From NCBI GenBank assembly GCA_910574455.1, contig CAJSYZ010000004.1, forward strand, positions 3,330,565 to 3,394,564: a stretch of DNA of 64,000 nt, written 5' to 3'. Source of the DNA: Trichaptum fuscoviolaceum (Eukaryota > Basidiomycota > Agaricomycetes > Hymenochaetales > Trichaptaceae). Every line of letters starts with the position of its first letter. Positions within the stretch are counted from its first letter, which is position 1. Positions 12,774 to 23,431 of this stretch are shown piece by piece. The notes beneath the pieces were generated by a model, which saw only the letters and a program-made list of their open reading frames with translations, did no database searches and was not told where the DNA came from. The translations under genes were made by a program, and so were the position numbers.

Positions 12774-14016
12774 GCGCTCCAGCGTGTTTGGCTCGATCAT
12801 GATGTGAACGCAAGTGCTGGGCTGTTATTCCTTCTTCGTCTGATATGTTTCGCATCTCGGGCATCCCCTCCCTGTTCCCCCAAGTTTGGTCTCCTATTCT
12901 CAGTTCCCCAATGCCCATTACATCGCCCCACATCACCCACCTTCCACTGTCTCGTTTGCTCACATTTTCATTATCTCATTGTCCACGTTAACTCTCCCTG
13001 TTCCGACCTCTTATTCGTATACCCATCACATATGCATTCCCCCTCTCATTATTCCCCCTAGTTCGCTGCCTATCGTCGTTCGTGCGGATCACATCTTGTA
13101 AATTATTATTTTCACGTTCATTCGCAGCGCGCTCAGCCCGTAGATACGGGTTTTATTCTTTATTTGAATCTCTCTTATCACTTGTTACCTCATTTATTCT
13201 ATCCTTCTTCTCCGCTATCTCTTTCTTTATCCTTTATTCCACTTATTCGCACCTTTCGTGGTGGCGACGTTGAGCAAGAGAGCCTTGTCCGCATAATCGC
13301 GTGTACTTTTTGATCATTGTATTTTTTAAGAGAAGGAGGAAGAAAAAGACAAACAAATACATTTAGCACGTCCGCCCGAATCGCGATGCTATGTGACTAT
13401 AATGTCCGTGCTTGCTGCTGACAAGGTTCGCATACCTCATTCAAATGACTGGTATTCATGATATATGTATATGCACGCTTCAAGTAATTGAAAGACAATT
13501 ATCAGGAACGGGCGATTATTGAAGACACCGACGCCAGAAGTTAGTTTGAAGTTGTCTAGACGCAAGTGTATATACAAATACAATATTGACAGCCCATACA
13601 TGCATACATACATACATACATACATACATACATACATAAAATATATACAACATGAGGCATGAAGCGACGCTAATGCAGTATTAGTACACTATCCTGCGCA
13701 ACAGAAAGTGGACATCTTTAACCCGCGAGACACAGCAAGGAACCAAAGGGGAAAGCGTAAGCAAGGGATTAGGTATAGTGTCCATACAGCCCAAGTGAAT
13801 TGATAGTCAGGAGGGGATGACGAGAGCACACAGTGTATTGGGATGAATGTGGTTCCAATGATTTTTTCTATCTTAAATTCTTGATAGACTAGTGACGGAA
13901 AGCCATGACGTGATACTAGATGATTGGAGATTGACAGGCAACGTCCGTGCGCCACAGGCGCGTCATTACCAATGACACGATGTCCAATTGACCACTGACC
14001 GCTGGAGGGAATGTTG
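12774..14016. other. intergenic between two convergent genes
   Basis: Holds the 3' flanks of the RhoGAP gene (plus) and the F-box gene (minus). It is pyrimidine-rich at 12830-13260 and has a CATA microsatellite. The right 100 bases could still be coding for the F-box gene, whose end is uncertain. Confidence 0.5.
13598..13638. repeat. (CATA)n microsatellite
   Basis: About ten tandem copies of the tetranucleotide CATA/TACA with little interruption, in the intergenic space after the RhoGAP gene. Confidence 0.9.
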
Positions 14017-15670
14017 CTACCGCGAGGGATTTGGTATCCTCGGTGAGCGCAAGCCCGAGTTCGTACCCGGCCGTTCTCGTAGCTGTGGCCTCCACAAGTC
14101 CTCCGTGCCCATCTTCTCCTTGGGTCCACCAAACACCCATTCCGTCCCACTAGGGAACCGGACGCACCGAAGGGATGGACAGGCCGCCGCCCACGAGTTG
14201 CATAATTGGTGCTCCTCGCCTTCGTTGTGCACTCCGATGACGCCGACGACGGACGTTGGAGAGAGGTCGAGGTGCTCGAGGTTTTGGAAGGCGCCGAGGA
14301 CTTGCGTTAGGGCTGATAGGAGCATCTGTGAGTCCACATTTGTTGCAGTGGGTGATATTCGGTACCGAAAGCGTGTGAAGTTCGGGTTAGAAAGTCGAGG
14401 CGCCATTGATATATCGAGAATTGCGAACAAAGGAAGCAGTCAGCGAGCGGAACGGGAACGAGTGGGAGAGCGGAGGAAAGAGGACACATGGTAACTGAAG
14501 AAAGGATACATGATAAGAATTGGAGAATCCACGGGAATGGTGTTGGTATCGGTGAAATTTCTCAAAGTTTGATTCAGTAATTTGGTATTGAAGAATAATG
14601 TCGGGGGGATGGCGGAGAGTAGTGGGCAGATGTTAGGAGGCTTGTGTGGGAAAAAAGGAAGGCGGGGAGCCAGGAGAAGAGCACGTCGGACGGGCATGAG
14701 ATGGGAAAGAGAGAGGAGGAAGGCTTACCATGCCAGAAAACGTAAAATGTAACGTGTGTCTTAAGGCAAGGCGCATCCTTAACGTCTCGAGCGCTGTTAG
14801 ATGCTTCGAAATCGTCAAGAGTTGTGAGGGCGTCACGCTCAATCCACTCAGGTCCAAACACCGTATGGGGAACGTCGTATACGCCAGACTAATCAGCGAC
14901 CTCTCACTGGGCTCGTAACCACTGAGCGCGAGGCCAAGAACAGGCCGACCCGGTAGGATGGACGCTGCAGCGAGGGCGTCACCCCGGAAGGTCTCGAGGT
15001 GCGGAAGGTCGGAGGGGGCAAGGTGTAAGGGAGCATGGTGGTCACCGAGATGGAGGTTAACAATATCAGGTTGGGAAGAGAGAAACCACTCGATAGCGGC
15101 GTTCAGGGGGCCACTTAAAGCGAGGGACTTAAGTCGGAAGGAGCATCTGGAAAGAAGCTCATCGTACCCCCCACGCCACCCTGCTAGATGCAGTTCAAGA
15201 CTCTCGATGTGATGTGAGGTATACAAAAGGGAGTGCAAGGAGGGTATGACTGTCGGCGAGAGGTTCAGTATCTCATTCTTCCGAGCCCTGTCCCGCGTCC
15301 ATCGGATTGCTAGGCGGCGCACGCAAGGGGAGAGGTAGGGCCGCGAACTGACCGAGGTGCAGAGCGCGAGGGTGGTGTGCGGTGTGATGATAGTCGTCGG
15401 CGAGGGTCCGACGGTGTTGGTGTCGACAGATTCAATAACGGATATGTTTGTGTAAAGCAATCGCTCGGCAATGCCGTGCAGTCGACGGCAGACACGGAGA
15501 AGAGACACAAGCGAGGTGGAAGGGAGATACTCGAATGCGGCGTGAAGCGTCTCGTTTGGAAGAGAAAGCAGAGGCGAAGAAAGGTCGCACTCAACATCAG
15601 ACTGCATCTTCAAGCCTCTTCCACTAATTGTACTCGCCCTTCCGCCATCGAAGTCCATAAGCATAATCAT
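14017..15670 (-). CDS. F-box protein with LRR-like C-terminal part
   Basis: Probable substrate-recognition subunit of an SCF ubiquitin ligase, one of the many F-box/LRR-like proteins of mushrooms. The main exon runs 15670-14729 (314 codons, phase 0, GTAAGC donor). The F-box lies near residues 30-75, with LLSLPNETLHAAFEYLP and LRVCRRLHGIAERLLY. After it come leucine-rich segments such as IESLELHLAGW, RLKSLALSG, IVNLHLGD and IRCLDLSGL spaced like degenerate LRRs. ATG 15670 is the first ATG of the open frame. A downstream exon in 14430-14017 continues the style (FQNLEHLDLSPTSVV, CPSLRCVRFPSGTEW), but the splice joints between 14728 and 14430, and which of two frames ends the protein, are not resolved. 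The terminus could extend to about 13916. Confidence 0.65.
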
Positions 15671-16289
15671 ATCTTGATCTGTATCTGTATCTCTCGTGCG
15701 TTCGTTGTCTATAGCAAATTTTGCTGTTGCCTTCCCTGATTCTTCCGATAGCTGAGCAGACGAGAGCAAGATACAGAGGTGAGACGATGATGGTGGTTCA
15801 AGAAGAGATGCGAGCAGGCATCCATGGTGTGATTTGTAGTCGTTGTCTGTGTGGGATGTGCCGCCTGCTCGTCCGACTGTTGCTCGAGATTTCTCCTTCT
15901 AATTCATTCCGCCGCTCTCCGACAGCCCACGCTTCCCACGGCCCTTCGCACCTGCCTTGACCATCCTCTGCCAGGAACGTGTGTTCTCCTCGACAAAGCG
16001 AGATGTGTGCGAACAGCAAGGATGTCGAAGAACATGAGCAGACTGCGTCGGCTAACGACTCAGAGATTGACGAGCAAGTCAAAACAGCCAAAGTGTGAAC
16101 TGGCTTCCGTTCCTGAAGTCGCTTCAGTTGAATGGAAGGCACCAGCTGACGCTCCATATCTCCGGAAGCTCTAGGGTCGCTGCTAGTACAGGGCTTCGCC
16201 GGTCTCACCATCACCAATCATCTCATCTGAATTCAAGATGGGTTTGAGGTGTTGCAACATGCCGTGGCTTTCAGTGGTTTTGAAACCGA
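15671..16289. other. intergenic between F-box gene and LINE
   Basis: Upstream region of the F-box gene. A few short frames on both strands, none recognised. It ends at the LINE target-site duplication. Confidence 0.5.
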
Positions 16290-16302
16290 TAAACACTGTC
16301 GT
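16290..16302. repeat. LINE target-site duplication, 3' side
   Basis: TAAACACTGTCGT, repeated exactly at 22081-22093. It lies directly after the A-rich tail of the minus-strand LINE. Confidence 0.9.
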
Positions 16303-16328
16303 GTTTGTTTGTTTGTTTGTTTGTTTAT
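16303..16328 (-). repeat. AAAC-repeat LINE tail
   Basis: On the minus strand the LINE ends in AATAAAC followed by about five further AAAC/AACA units directly before the target-site duplication. This replaces a plain poly(A) tail, as in several LINE clades. Confidence 0.8.
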
Positions 16329-16706
16329 TCCATTATAGTGACTGCAGGCCCTCTAGGGCCTATGGCGCACTTAAAATACAGAGTAATCTACCAATGCGAT
16401 CTAAATGCTACAAAGTTTCAAGGAAAAGAGGAGTGACAAAGAAATAAAAAGACATGGAGGTATGATCTAGAGCGGTATAAGTGATGAGGGTATGAAGTTT
16501 TGCGAAAGTAATCGCTAATTAAGGGGGGCGCGCATATGAGTACAAGTGATACAGTGGTAATCGCTACATTGAAAAGCGTAGAGGGATCAATGAAAACATT
16601 TTGCTGAGCTTGCGTGCAGAGAGGAGGAGGGCCACAAGTGGGTCCCAGCCTCAGTAAATAAATAAATAGTAAGGAGGAATAAGCGAGGAATAAAGAAAGC
16701 CAGGAG

Positions 16707-19700
16707 TTAGTTGTCCGAGTCCAGAGGTTTGGCATCCGTAGGAAGCGGCTCCTCCTGAGGGAAGAGGTGGGGAAAGCGACAGGAATCCTTAATGAAGCGC
16801 AGTACTGGTCCCAGTCGGGCTTTTGGGCCTACTAGAGTACGAAGAGTCAGCGGGCGGTTCCGTAGGGCGGTACGGAGTGTCCGCCGCTGCTCTACAAACC
16901 TCCGACACACGATGAGGAAGTGCGCCGGAGTTTCCAGAACGCCGCACCTAGCACAGAGGGGAGACTCTGCGCGCCCAATGCGATGGAGATGTGCATTGAG
17001 GGGGGCATGGCCAGTGCGCAGCTGGGTCAGGGCTGCGCACTCGCCGCGGTTCCGGTCCTTGTAGAGGGCTCGTACGCCCCGTACGGGTGGGTTGAGGTCC
17101 GCGGGGCGGAGCTTCTTCGCGCTCTTCGACTGGGCCCATGTGGCCTTCCATTGCTTACTCGCGCGGGTCGTTCGAGACGCAATGAGGGCCGCCGCACTGG
17201 GGGGCAGAGGGCGAGTGAGGAGCCGGAGTCGCCCCGGCTGATTAGCCTCGGGGCCCTGGGCAGCGGTCTTTGCCTCGGCGTCAACCCACTCGTTCGCCTC
17301 TATGTCTTCATGTCCTGGCACCCAGTAGATCTCCAGTTGGAGGTTTTGGCGTTGCTTCTGGAGGCGCTGAAGTTCCGTCCGGAAGGTGTCCAGGAGGTAC
17401 TGGCCGGATTGAGCCTTTGGTGTCTTGATGGCAGAGATGGCGGGCTGGCAGTCGATGAACAGGGTGGCCCGGGTGGCACGGGGGGTTGCCCTGATCAGGT
17501 CGAGCCCAAGAAGGGCACCGCATACCTCCGCTTCAAACACCGTGTGTTCCTGGGTGGTTCCTAGGTAGAATCGGCGCACGTCCGGGGAGAGGCTTGGCCT
17601 CTGGAGTGGTCGGGCAAATCCTCCTGACTGTTTTGAAAAGGGCAAAGAGGGAGAAGGCGGAAGTAAAGAAGGTCGAGAATGAAGGAGATCAAGAGAGGAA
17701 CTAGGAGTACATGTATTCTGAGAGAGAAAGAGAGAAAGAGAAGAGAGAGAAGAAAAAGAAGAAGGAAATGTTGAAATACTACCAGGCTGAGCTGACGGCC
17801 CATATGTCCCTCGTCCTTCCACCTCGCAAGTCTTGCATCGTGTATATTCTTCATAGGGCACTCGGGGGCGTCCACCTATGGCGACGGCTGCAGCCCCGAT
17901 CCCTCCTTTATATCCGGATCCATCGCTGAAAATACAGAGAGACCCGCTTTGAACCGCGGCTTCTGCAGCCTCTTTGGCGGCCTCCCGAGATTGAGCTGGG
18001 TGCACTTTCAGGTACGTGATGGCAAGGTCTTGGTTGGTGACCGGTCGGATAGTCTCTACCGGCCCCTGAAGTTCTGGGAAGGTGTCCATGAGCTTGTGGA
18101 TGGCCGAGCGGTGCCGTCGGACGCCTCGACGACATCGTTGAACCAAGGGTTGGAGCGGGTGGCTCGGAGGGAGCGTGCAGAGACGAACAGCGGCTTTGAA
18201 TGTGGCCAGCTGGAGCCGAAGTTGGACGGGGAGTAGGTATGCGTGGTAGTCGGCCATGTCGGTTGCTGTGGTAGTGAGTGCTCCGGTAATTAACTTGGCG
18301 GCTCGTCGTTGCAGCTTGGCCATTGTTCGAGTGAGGCCGATACTACCGACTCGTCGCTTGAGGCCTTCATGGACTGGCTCGTACCATGCCAAGAGAGCGT
18401 ACTCAACTCTCGGGAAGACCATAGCTAACACCAGTTGGCGCATATACCCGTGTGGTATTTTGAGCCGGCTCAGGGCCCCCAGCGTCCTCGTCCCTCGTGC
18501 CAAGGCTTGTTCAGCGTGGAACTTGAAGGAGAGTTTGTCATCTAGGATGACCCCGAGGTATTTGGCCGAGGAGGAGGGCCTGATTGTATGCGACCGGAAC
18601 TGAAGGTCGAAATTGACTTCGTCTGGTGGAGTCTTCCGGCCCCAGAAATGGACCAACTGGAATTTGTCGTAGTCAAATCTGGACCCATGAGTGATGCTCC
18701 ATTGATCGGCCGCACAAAGGAAGGTGTTGAGTTTGATGATGTTATCGGTTACTGTGTTGGACACCACTACTTTTGCCGTATCGTCAATAAAACCGGAAGA
18801 CGGGTCTGACCGGTGCGCTGGTATGCGTAAGAGGTCGGCATTGAATAGTAGGTACAAGATGGGGGAGAGGGGGGAGCCTTGGGGAATGCCCAGTGGAACT
18901 GGCTGTGGTGGCGAGACGTGATCGTCGAAAGAGAGGGTGGTGGTGCGGTCGGTCAGAAAACTTTGAATCCATGTTACCAGGACGGCTGGGATGCCACTCG
19001 ACTTGAGTTTCGCGAAGAGTGACGGATGGGGAACAGTGGGAAAGGCTTGAGAGATGTCCATGAGTAGAACGCTCGCTATTCTCCCTGTGCGCCATGCGTC
19101 CTTGATTTTTTGGGTAATAAACAGGATCGCATCCGAGGTGGTGCGTCCCGGTCGTCCGCCGAATTGATGCGCAGGCAAGAGGTCATATTCCTCTGCCAAC
19201 GCCGCCACTCTCACTGCTATCACTGACTCCAGAACTTTCCCGAGTGTGTCCTCCAACGCGACCGGCCTATATGCTTTGGGGACTGTATAGTCGCCTTTCC
19301 CCGGCTTGCGTAGGGTGACGGTATTGTACCGCCGCCACCGTGTCGGGAAGTGTCCCAATGCCAGAGACGCTTCCAGGATCCGCAGAAGGACGGGGCCCAG
19401 GAACGGCCGAGCGGCTTTAATCGCCATGTTGGGGATGCCCGAGGGTCCCGGGGCCTTGAATGGCGCCAGCCTCACTATAGCCTTGTCGACGTCGGCTTGG
19501 GTGAATGGTTCAAATAGGATGGTGCATTCTGGCTCCTCTGCCTGGTCCGGCGGGTGGTAGGATGCCAAGGCGTCTGGAAAGAAGGTGTTGAAGAGTATGG
19601 TGCTCTTCCCTTTGGTATCAGACACCATTCCCTCTGGCCCCTGGAGTGCCGGGACACGAGTGTTGGACTTGGGGGCGTCATCCGTATATCTAGCTGCCGT

Positions 19701-20843
19701 CCAGAGTTGTGCTTGAGTTAGCTGGTCCAGGAACTGCTTCCAGTGCGCTCTCTTCTGGCGAGTGATCTCGGCTGTGTAGCGATTCCGGGCTTCCCTCATT
19801 GCTTTCCATGACGCATGCGATGTGTCGGTCTTGTGGATCTTGCGCTGGAGTCTCCGGTATGTTTGACGGAGAGCCGTGAGCTGGGGGGTCCACCACCGGT
19901 TGCGGTACATAGAGGACTTAGAGACTGGTACCAGAGCCTTGAGGGTGTTGGAGATACCAGCCTCGAGCTTGTCGACTAGCAGGTCCAAGTTAGCTGGGGT
20001 GTCCACCTGGGAGGGGAGAGGATTGGTTTCGAAGTGTCTGGACACCCGCTTCGAGAACTCTTCCCAGTCAACTTCGCGGAACCGCGGTTTTGCGGCCGGG
20101 GTCAAATGATCCGGGCAGATCTTGAACTCTGCTTCAAGGCCCAGGTGGTCCGACGCATCTCCGTCAAAAGTTCGACAGTAGTTCAGGAGAGGTAAGAGGC
20201 TATCCCCTGACACCAAGAGCAAGTCGAGTGTCGACCATGTCTGGTGGGCAGAAGACAAGTACGTGGGGGTTCCCGGCTCAAGGCAGAGTTCCAACCCATG
20301 TCGCACTATGAGGTCGAGGAGGGGGTCCGCGGTACTTCGCGCAGACCGTGTCGGGTGCAGCGGGCCCGCCCAGAGAGGGTCGTGTTTGTTGAAGTCACCA
20401 ATAAGTATAATTGCGTCCTCGGCGTCCGACGTGGCGAACTGGCCTTGCAGATGCGCTGAGAGGGTCTCAATTGTCTGTGTGGTGTCGGGTGGGTTATAAA
20501 TATTAAAGAGGGAAATAGGTAAATTATGAATAAGAATTCGGATGGCAGAAATATTAGCGTGGGGGAGGGCAATGGGGGAGTAAGAGCAAGACGGAATCCG
20601 CTTGCTCACATAAATGAAACATTTAATCACGTCACCCCCTGAGGGTAGCGGCGTGATCCTGTCCCAATTATATGGGCAAAGCGAAGGAAAGCGGGCGAAT
20701 GTAGGGGGGGGTTCTTGAATGCATAGAATATCAAATAATTTAGGATCAGAATTGTTTAAAAGTGAAACAAGGACCTCGTAACGGCGATTGCAGTTGAGAG
20801 ATCGAATTCTCAGACCATGGTTGGATGGGGTGTAACAATTCAT
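16707..20843 (-). CDS. LINE ORF2: endonuclease, reverse transcriptase, RNase H
   Basis: 1378-residue polyprotein that nicks target DNA and reverse-transcribes the element. N-terminal APE-type endonuclease (about 1-230): CIQEPPP, GDFNKHDPLW, SDHLGLEAEF. Reverse transcriptase (about 470-790): YRPVALEDTLGKVLE, LMDISQAFPTVPH, GIPQGSPLSPILY, with the catalytic FIDD at 18780-18791. RNase H (about 965-1220): SDGSGYKGG, EAEVCGALLGLDL, FIDCQPAISAI and WVPGHEDIEANEWVD. A Cys/His motif follows (CARCGVLETPAHFLIVC). An unusual Ser/Pro/Leu-rich stretch of about 100 residues (17570-17890) sits between the first RNase H strand and the Glu-bearing helix. Its ATG overlaps the ORF1 stop as ATGA (20843-20840), suggesting translation by termination-reinitiation. 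Confidence 0.93.
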   Translation of the reverse strand: MNCYTPSNHGLRIRSLNCNRRYEVLVSLLNNSDPKLFDILCIQEPPPTFARFPSLCPYNWDRITPLPSGGDVIKCFIYVSKRIPSCSYSPIALPHANISAIRILIHNLPISLFNIYNPPDTTQTIETLSAHLQGQFATSDAEDAIILIGDFNKHDPLWAGPLHPTRSARSTADPLLDLIVRHGLELCLEPGTPTYLSSAHQTWSTLDLLLVSGDSLLPLLNYCRTFDGDASDHLGLEAEFKICPDHLTPAAKPRFREVDWEEFSKRVSRHFETNPLPSQVDTPANLDLLVDKLEAGISNTLKALVPVSKSSMYRNRWWTPQLTALRQTYRRLQRKIHKTDTSHASWKAMREARNRYTAEITRQKRAHWKQFLDQLTQAQLWTAARYTDDAPKSNTRVPALQGPEGMVSDTKGKSTILFNTFFPDALASYHPPDQAEEPECTILFEPFTQADVDKAIVRLAPFKAPGPSGIPNMAIKAARPFLGPVLLRILEASLALGHFPTRWRRYNTVTLRKPGKGDYTVPKAYRPVALEDTLGKVLESVIAVRVAALAEEYDLLPAHQFGGRPGRTTSDAILFITQKIKDAWRTGRIASVLLMDISQAFPTVPHPSLFAKLKSSGIPAVLVTWIQSFLTDRTTTLSFDDHVSPPQPVPLGIPQGSPLSPILYLLFNADLLRIPAHRSDPSSGFIDDTAKVVVSNTVTDNIIKLNTFLCAADQWSITHGSRFDYDKFQLVHFWGRKTPPDEVNFDLQFRSHTIRPSSSAKYLGVILDDKLSFKFHAEQALARGTRTLGALSRLKIPHGYMRQLVLAMVFPRVEYALLAWYEPVHEGLKRRVGSIGLTRTMAKLQRRAAKLITGALTTTATDMADYHAYLLPVQLRLQLATFKAAVRLCTLPPSHPLQPLVQRCRRGVRRHRSAIHKLMDTFPELQGPVETIRPVTNQDLAITYLKVHPAQSREAAKEAAEAAVQSGSLCIFSDGSGYKGGIGAAAVAIGGRPRVPYEEYTRCKTCEVEGRGTYGPSAQPGSISTFPSSFSSLSSLSLFLSQNTCTPSSSLDLLHSRPSLLPPSPSLPFSKQSGGFARPLQRPSLSPDVRRFYLGTTQEHTVFEAEVCGALLGLDLIRATPRATRATLFIDCQPAISAIKTPKAQSGQYLLDTFRTELQRLQKQRQNLQLEIYWVPGHEDIEANEWVDAEAKTAAQGPEANQPGRLRLLTRPLPPSAAALIASRTTRASKQWKATWAQSKSAKKLRPADLNPPVRGVRALYKDRNRGECAALTQLRTGHAPLNAHLHRIGRAESPLCARCGVLETPAHFLIVCRRFVEQRRTLRTALRNRPLTLRTLVGPKARLGPVLRFIKDSCRFPHLFPQEEPLPTDAKPLDSDN

Positions 20844-22069
20844 TCAAGGGAGGGAGAGGAAGAGGAAGAGAATGGTTGGAAGGAGAAGTCTGCACCTGAG
20901 AAGTAGAAACTGGACCCGGCTTGGATGCTCTGCGCTCGTAAGTTCTCCGCTTGTCTAGTTGAGCATCGTGGATCATACGCGTCGTGGTTTCCCCCGCAGT
21001 TGGCGCATTTTTTGTTCTCCGGGTGCGGACACTCAGGTCCAGCGTGGGTTCCACCGCAGTGAGCGCACGTCTGCTCGCGAGCCTTACAGCTATAGCTCAG
21101 GTGGCCCCATCTCTGGCATCTCCGGCACTGGCGCGGGCTCGAGAAGTACCGGCGCGCATTTAAAAGCAATGCCTGGACTCGGGCTCCCTGGTCAATCAGA
21201 TTGTCCGCTGCCTGTTGGTTGTCCAGGAAGACGACCCAACTGCCTGTCTTCCGGCTGGGCGGGAGTCTGTCCTTGGGGACCAGCCACCGGGCTTCCACGA
21301 TGGTGGACGGGGAGGGGATCAGGGAAGGGTTCTGCGCGTGGAGGTCGCGTCGGTACGTCTCCTTCGATGGGTCATAGAAGAGAGGAACGTCCTGGATGAC
21401 GACCCCATAATGCGGGACACTAATTTTTGCCCCCGCACCCAGCGCACTCGAACACTGCGCCGCATTCCTAACCACCTGATCAGCAACGTCTGAGCTCCTG
21501 AAGCGCACCGTAATTTTTGTGCCACTCCTATGAGGCTGCACTCCCGCCACCTCAACATTGCTCAATCCCTTCACTCCACTCCCCTGCATGGCACCTTCGA
21601 CCCATTCCTGCACCTTCTCGCCTGTGCCCTTGGCCTTCGCTTCCGCCTCCGTGTTCCTGACGATCTTGATCGTCACCTCGTCTGTTCGGGTCCGCTTGGG
21701 TGGGGCTTCGGTAGGCGCTCTGGCTGCCGCTGCCGCGTACGTGAGTGGCGTTACCGCCGTTGGTGCGCAGATCTTCGCATCGATCGCATCGAGGCGTTCG
21801 ACAATGGTTGACAGTGTTGGCACGGCTGTAACGGACGCGAGTAGGCGGTCGCACAGCGTGTCAAGCGCCTTTACGTTTTTCTGGGCCATTTTTGTCCCTC
21901 GAACGAGCTTCTTGATAGCCGAGATCAAACTTTCGGCCTCGTGGCCACTATTTGTGTCGAGGAGCGCATATACGTCGTCACAGGTGAAAGAAGTAGAAGT
22001 AGAAGTAGAAGTTACAATGGAATTATGAGAATTATTGTGTTCTGCCACTGTATCCTCTTGACTGGACAT
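20840..22069 (-). CDS. LINE ORF1: gag-like RNA-binding protein
   Basis: 409 residues from ATG 22069, with an in-frame GTG further upstream not used. The N-terminal half has a coiled-coil-like region (LISAIKKLVRGTKMAQKNVK) and an Ala-rich linker, the middle an RRM-like fold common in LINE ORF1 (VEVAGVQPHRSGTKITVRFR), and the C-terminus three zinc knuckles: CRRCQRWGHLSYSC, CAHCGGTHAGPEC and CANCGGNHDAYDPRC. It is expected to bind element RNA and form the retrotransposition particle. It starts only 11 bases inside the 5' boundary of the element. Confidence 0.9.
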   Translation of the reverse strand: MSSQEDTVAEHNNSHNSIVTSTSTSTSFTCDDVYALLDTNSGHEAESLISAIKKLVRGTKMAQKNVKALDTLCDRLLASVTAVPTLSTIVERLDAIDAKICAPTAVTPLTYAAAAARAPTEAPPKRTRTDEVTIKIVRNTEAEAKAKGTGEKVQEWVEGAMQGSGVKGLSNVEVAGVQPHRSGTKITVRFRSSDVADQVVRNAAQCSSALGAGAKISVPHYGVVIQDVPLFYDPSKETYRRDLHAQNPSLIPSPSTIVEARWLVPKDRLPPSRKTGSWVVFLDNQQAADNLIDQGARVQALLLNARRYFSSPRQCRRCQRWGHLSYSCKAREQTCAHCGGTHAGPECPHPENKKCANCGGNHDAYDPRCSTRQAENLRAQSIQAGSSFYFSGADFSFQPFSSSSSPSLE

Positions 22070-22080
22070 GGTGGTTTCTC

Positions 22081-22093
22081 TAAACACTGTCGT
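22081..22093. repeat. LINE target-site duplication, 5' side
   Basis: TAAACACTGTCGT, identical to 16290-16302. Confidence 0.9.
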
Positions 22094-22140
22094 TTGATAC
22101 GTCTTGGTTACTAAGTTAGCTCACTGAATACGACACTATA

Positions 22141-22148
22141 CTAATATT
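22141..22148. repeat. 8-base target-site duplication, left
   Basis: CTAATATT directly outside the left TIR; the same eight bases follow the right TIR at 25563-25570. Confidence 0.9.
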
Positions 22149-22521
22149 CACCTAAGACTCCCGGTATCCAGAACCTTATTAGCCGGTAGCCTTGGCTCAA
22201 GGCTGCTGGCTAACTAGGTTCTGATACGCCTATATTACTATACTGTGTGCCATCCCGTCTGTTAAAAGGGACTTCGTCGTTCACAGACCTGCTCACCGGG
22301 CCCAGCTTGACCGAGGACCCTGGGGGCTGGCCTCGGCGACCGCCGTAAGGGTCTGTCCTGCATGTCGCGCGCGCGCGCCGTGCCTCGGACCTTGCCGCCG
22401 CGCCTCCCACGCGCCCACGACGCGTCGTCGCCGTCACCACACCCTTGCTCGCCGTCGCCGACAGCGAGCACGGCCGTCTCGCTCAATTCTGGTCCGTTTG
22501 GCTTCGTTCTTTTTGCATTAT
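22149..22521. repeat. left terminal inverted repeat
   Basis: Matches the reverse complement of 25190-25562 over 373 bases without length change; I count roughly eight mismatches, most near the inner edge. The inner 200 bases are very GC-rich with a CGCGCGCGCG run. Confidence 0.92.
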
Positions 22522-23253
22522 GCATTAAATTCATAGCAGAATGCAATTGTGAATAGAAAAACAATAAATATATTTATTTGTCTATTAAAATATACATCAA
22601 GAAATCTCTCTTTGCTGTCCTTGTTGTCAGTCAGCTGTCCCCGCCGTCCAACCATTTTGGGCTCGCTTCTATGCATATTTCATGCATCTCCGCCTGCCCA
22701 ACTTCAGCCGCCCTTGGGTCGCCCCATTCCGCCCACGAATGCTTCATTCTACCCCTGATCATTTGGTGTTGCCATCAGCGAAGGCTGGGGAACGAGAGGG
22801 ACGAGAGCTTGGAGGGTGTGCCGCTTGATGGGGGCCTCTGGTTCGGAGAGCAGGGTAAGGACACCCGCTGCTGATGTTTGTGTTCGCGCCACCATAGCGG
22901 GTTGGAGAGGAGGGGGATGGAAATGAGGAGAAAGGAAAGGACTTGTGCGACGAAATTGACCGTGGCTGCAGGCACATGCACCGGGCAGTCTCTGCCGCAG
23001 GCCCTTGCTGCTGGGTACTCCAGAATCCACATGCAGCCTCCCCCGCCAACAATCCGAAGCCCCGCAGCCATTGGAATCTTGCTAGAGTGGTCTGCACTCG
23101 AAGCTATTGCAGCGATGCAAGAGGTGCGTCGCTCAGCGCCGTTGAAGGAAGCCGTAGAATAGTGGTTGCGCAAGGCGGCAACAGACCACGGGAGATATTC
23201 GAGCCTCTGCGGCTCGCATGTGTGACGGGCGCTGGCAAAGACGTCCGTCGGCG

Positions 23254-23317
23254 CAGACGTGTCCGTGGTGTCCGTCGAGTGGTATCCACAGCACAGACGT
23301 GTCTGTGGTGTCTGTTA
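23254..23317. repeat. short tandem duplication inside the transposon
   Basis: Two copies, 38 bases apart, of a motif like GCAGACGTGTCCGTGGTGTC (second copy with T for C at two sites). Function unknown. Confidence 0.6.
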
Positions 23318-23431
23318 GGGATAAAGAGGCATCTATAGCAGGCCATTAGCTTACAGCAAATGATAGCATAAAAAAATAGATAACTTACCACGTTAATTTG
23401 AGGCCTGGAGGCCATCCGTGATGGACACGGA

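Larger units (their letters stand above)
16303..22080 (-). mobile_element. full-structure non-LTR retrotransposon (LINE, Tad-like)
   Basis: A 5.8-kb LINE on the minus strand, bounded exactly by a 13-base target-site duplication. It has a short 5' leader (11 bases), ORF1 (gag-like with zinc knuckles), ORF2 (endonuclease, reverse transcriptase, RNase H), a roughly 400-base 3' untranslated region and a short AAAC-type tail. The two-ORF layout, CCHC knuckles in ORF1 and RNase H in ORF2 fit the Tad clade common in fungi; the clade call is by architecture, not phylogeny. Both ORFs are open, so the copy is young and may be able to move. Confidence 0.9.

Noticed and set aside
14633..15769. Reading the F-box gene as one uninterrupted frame from 15769 to 14633
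   Set aside because: The frame opens with TTG rather than ATG, and its last 30 residues run past a good GTAAGC donor into low-complexity intron sequence.
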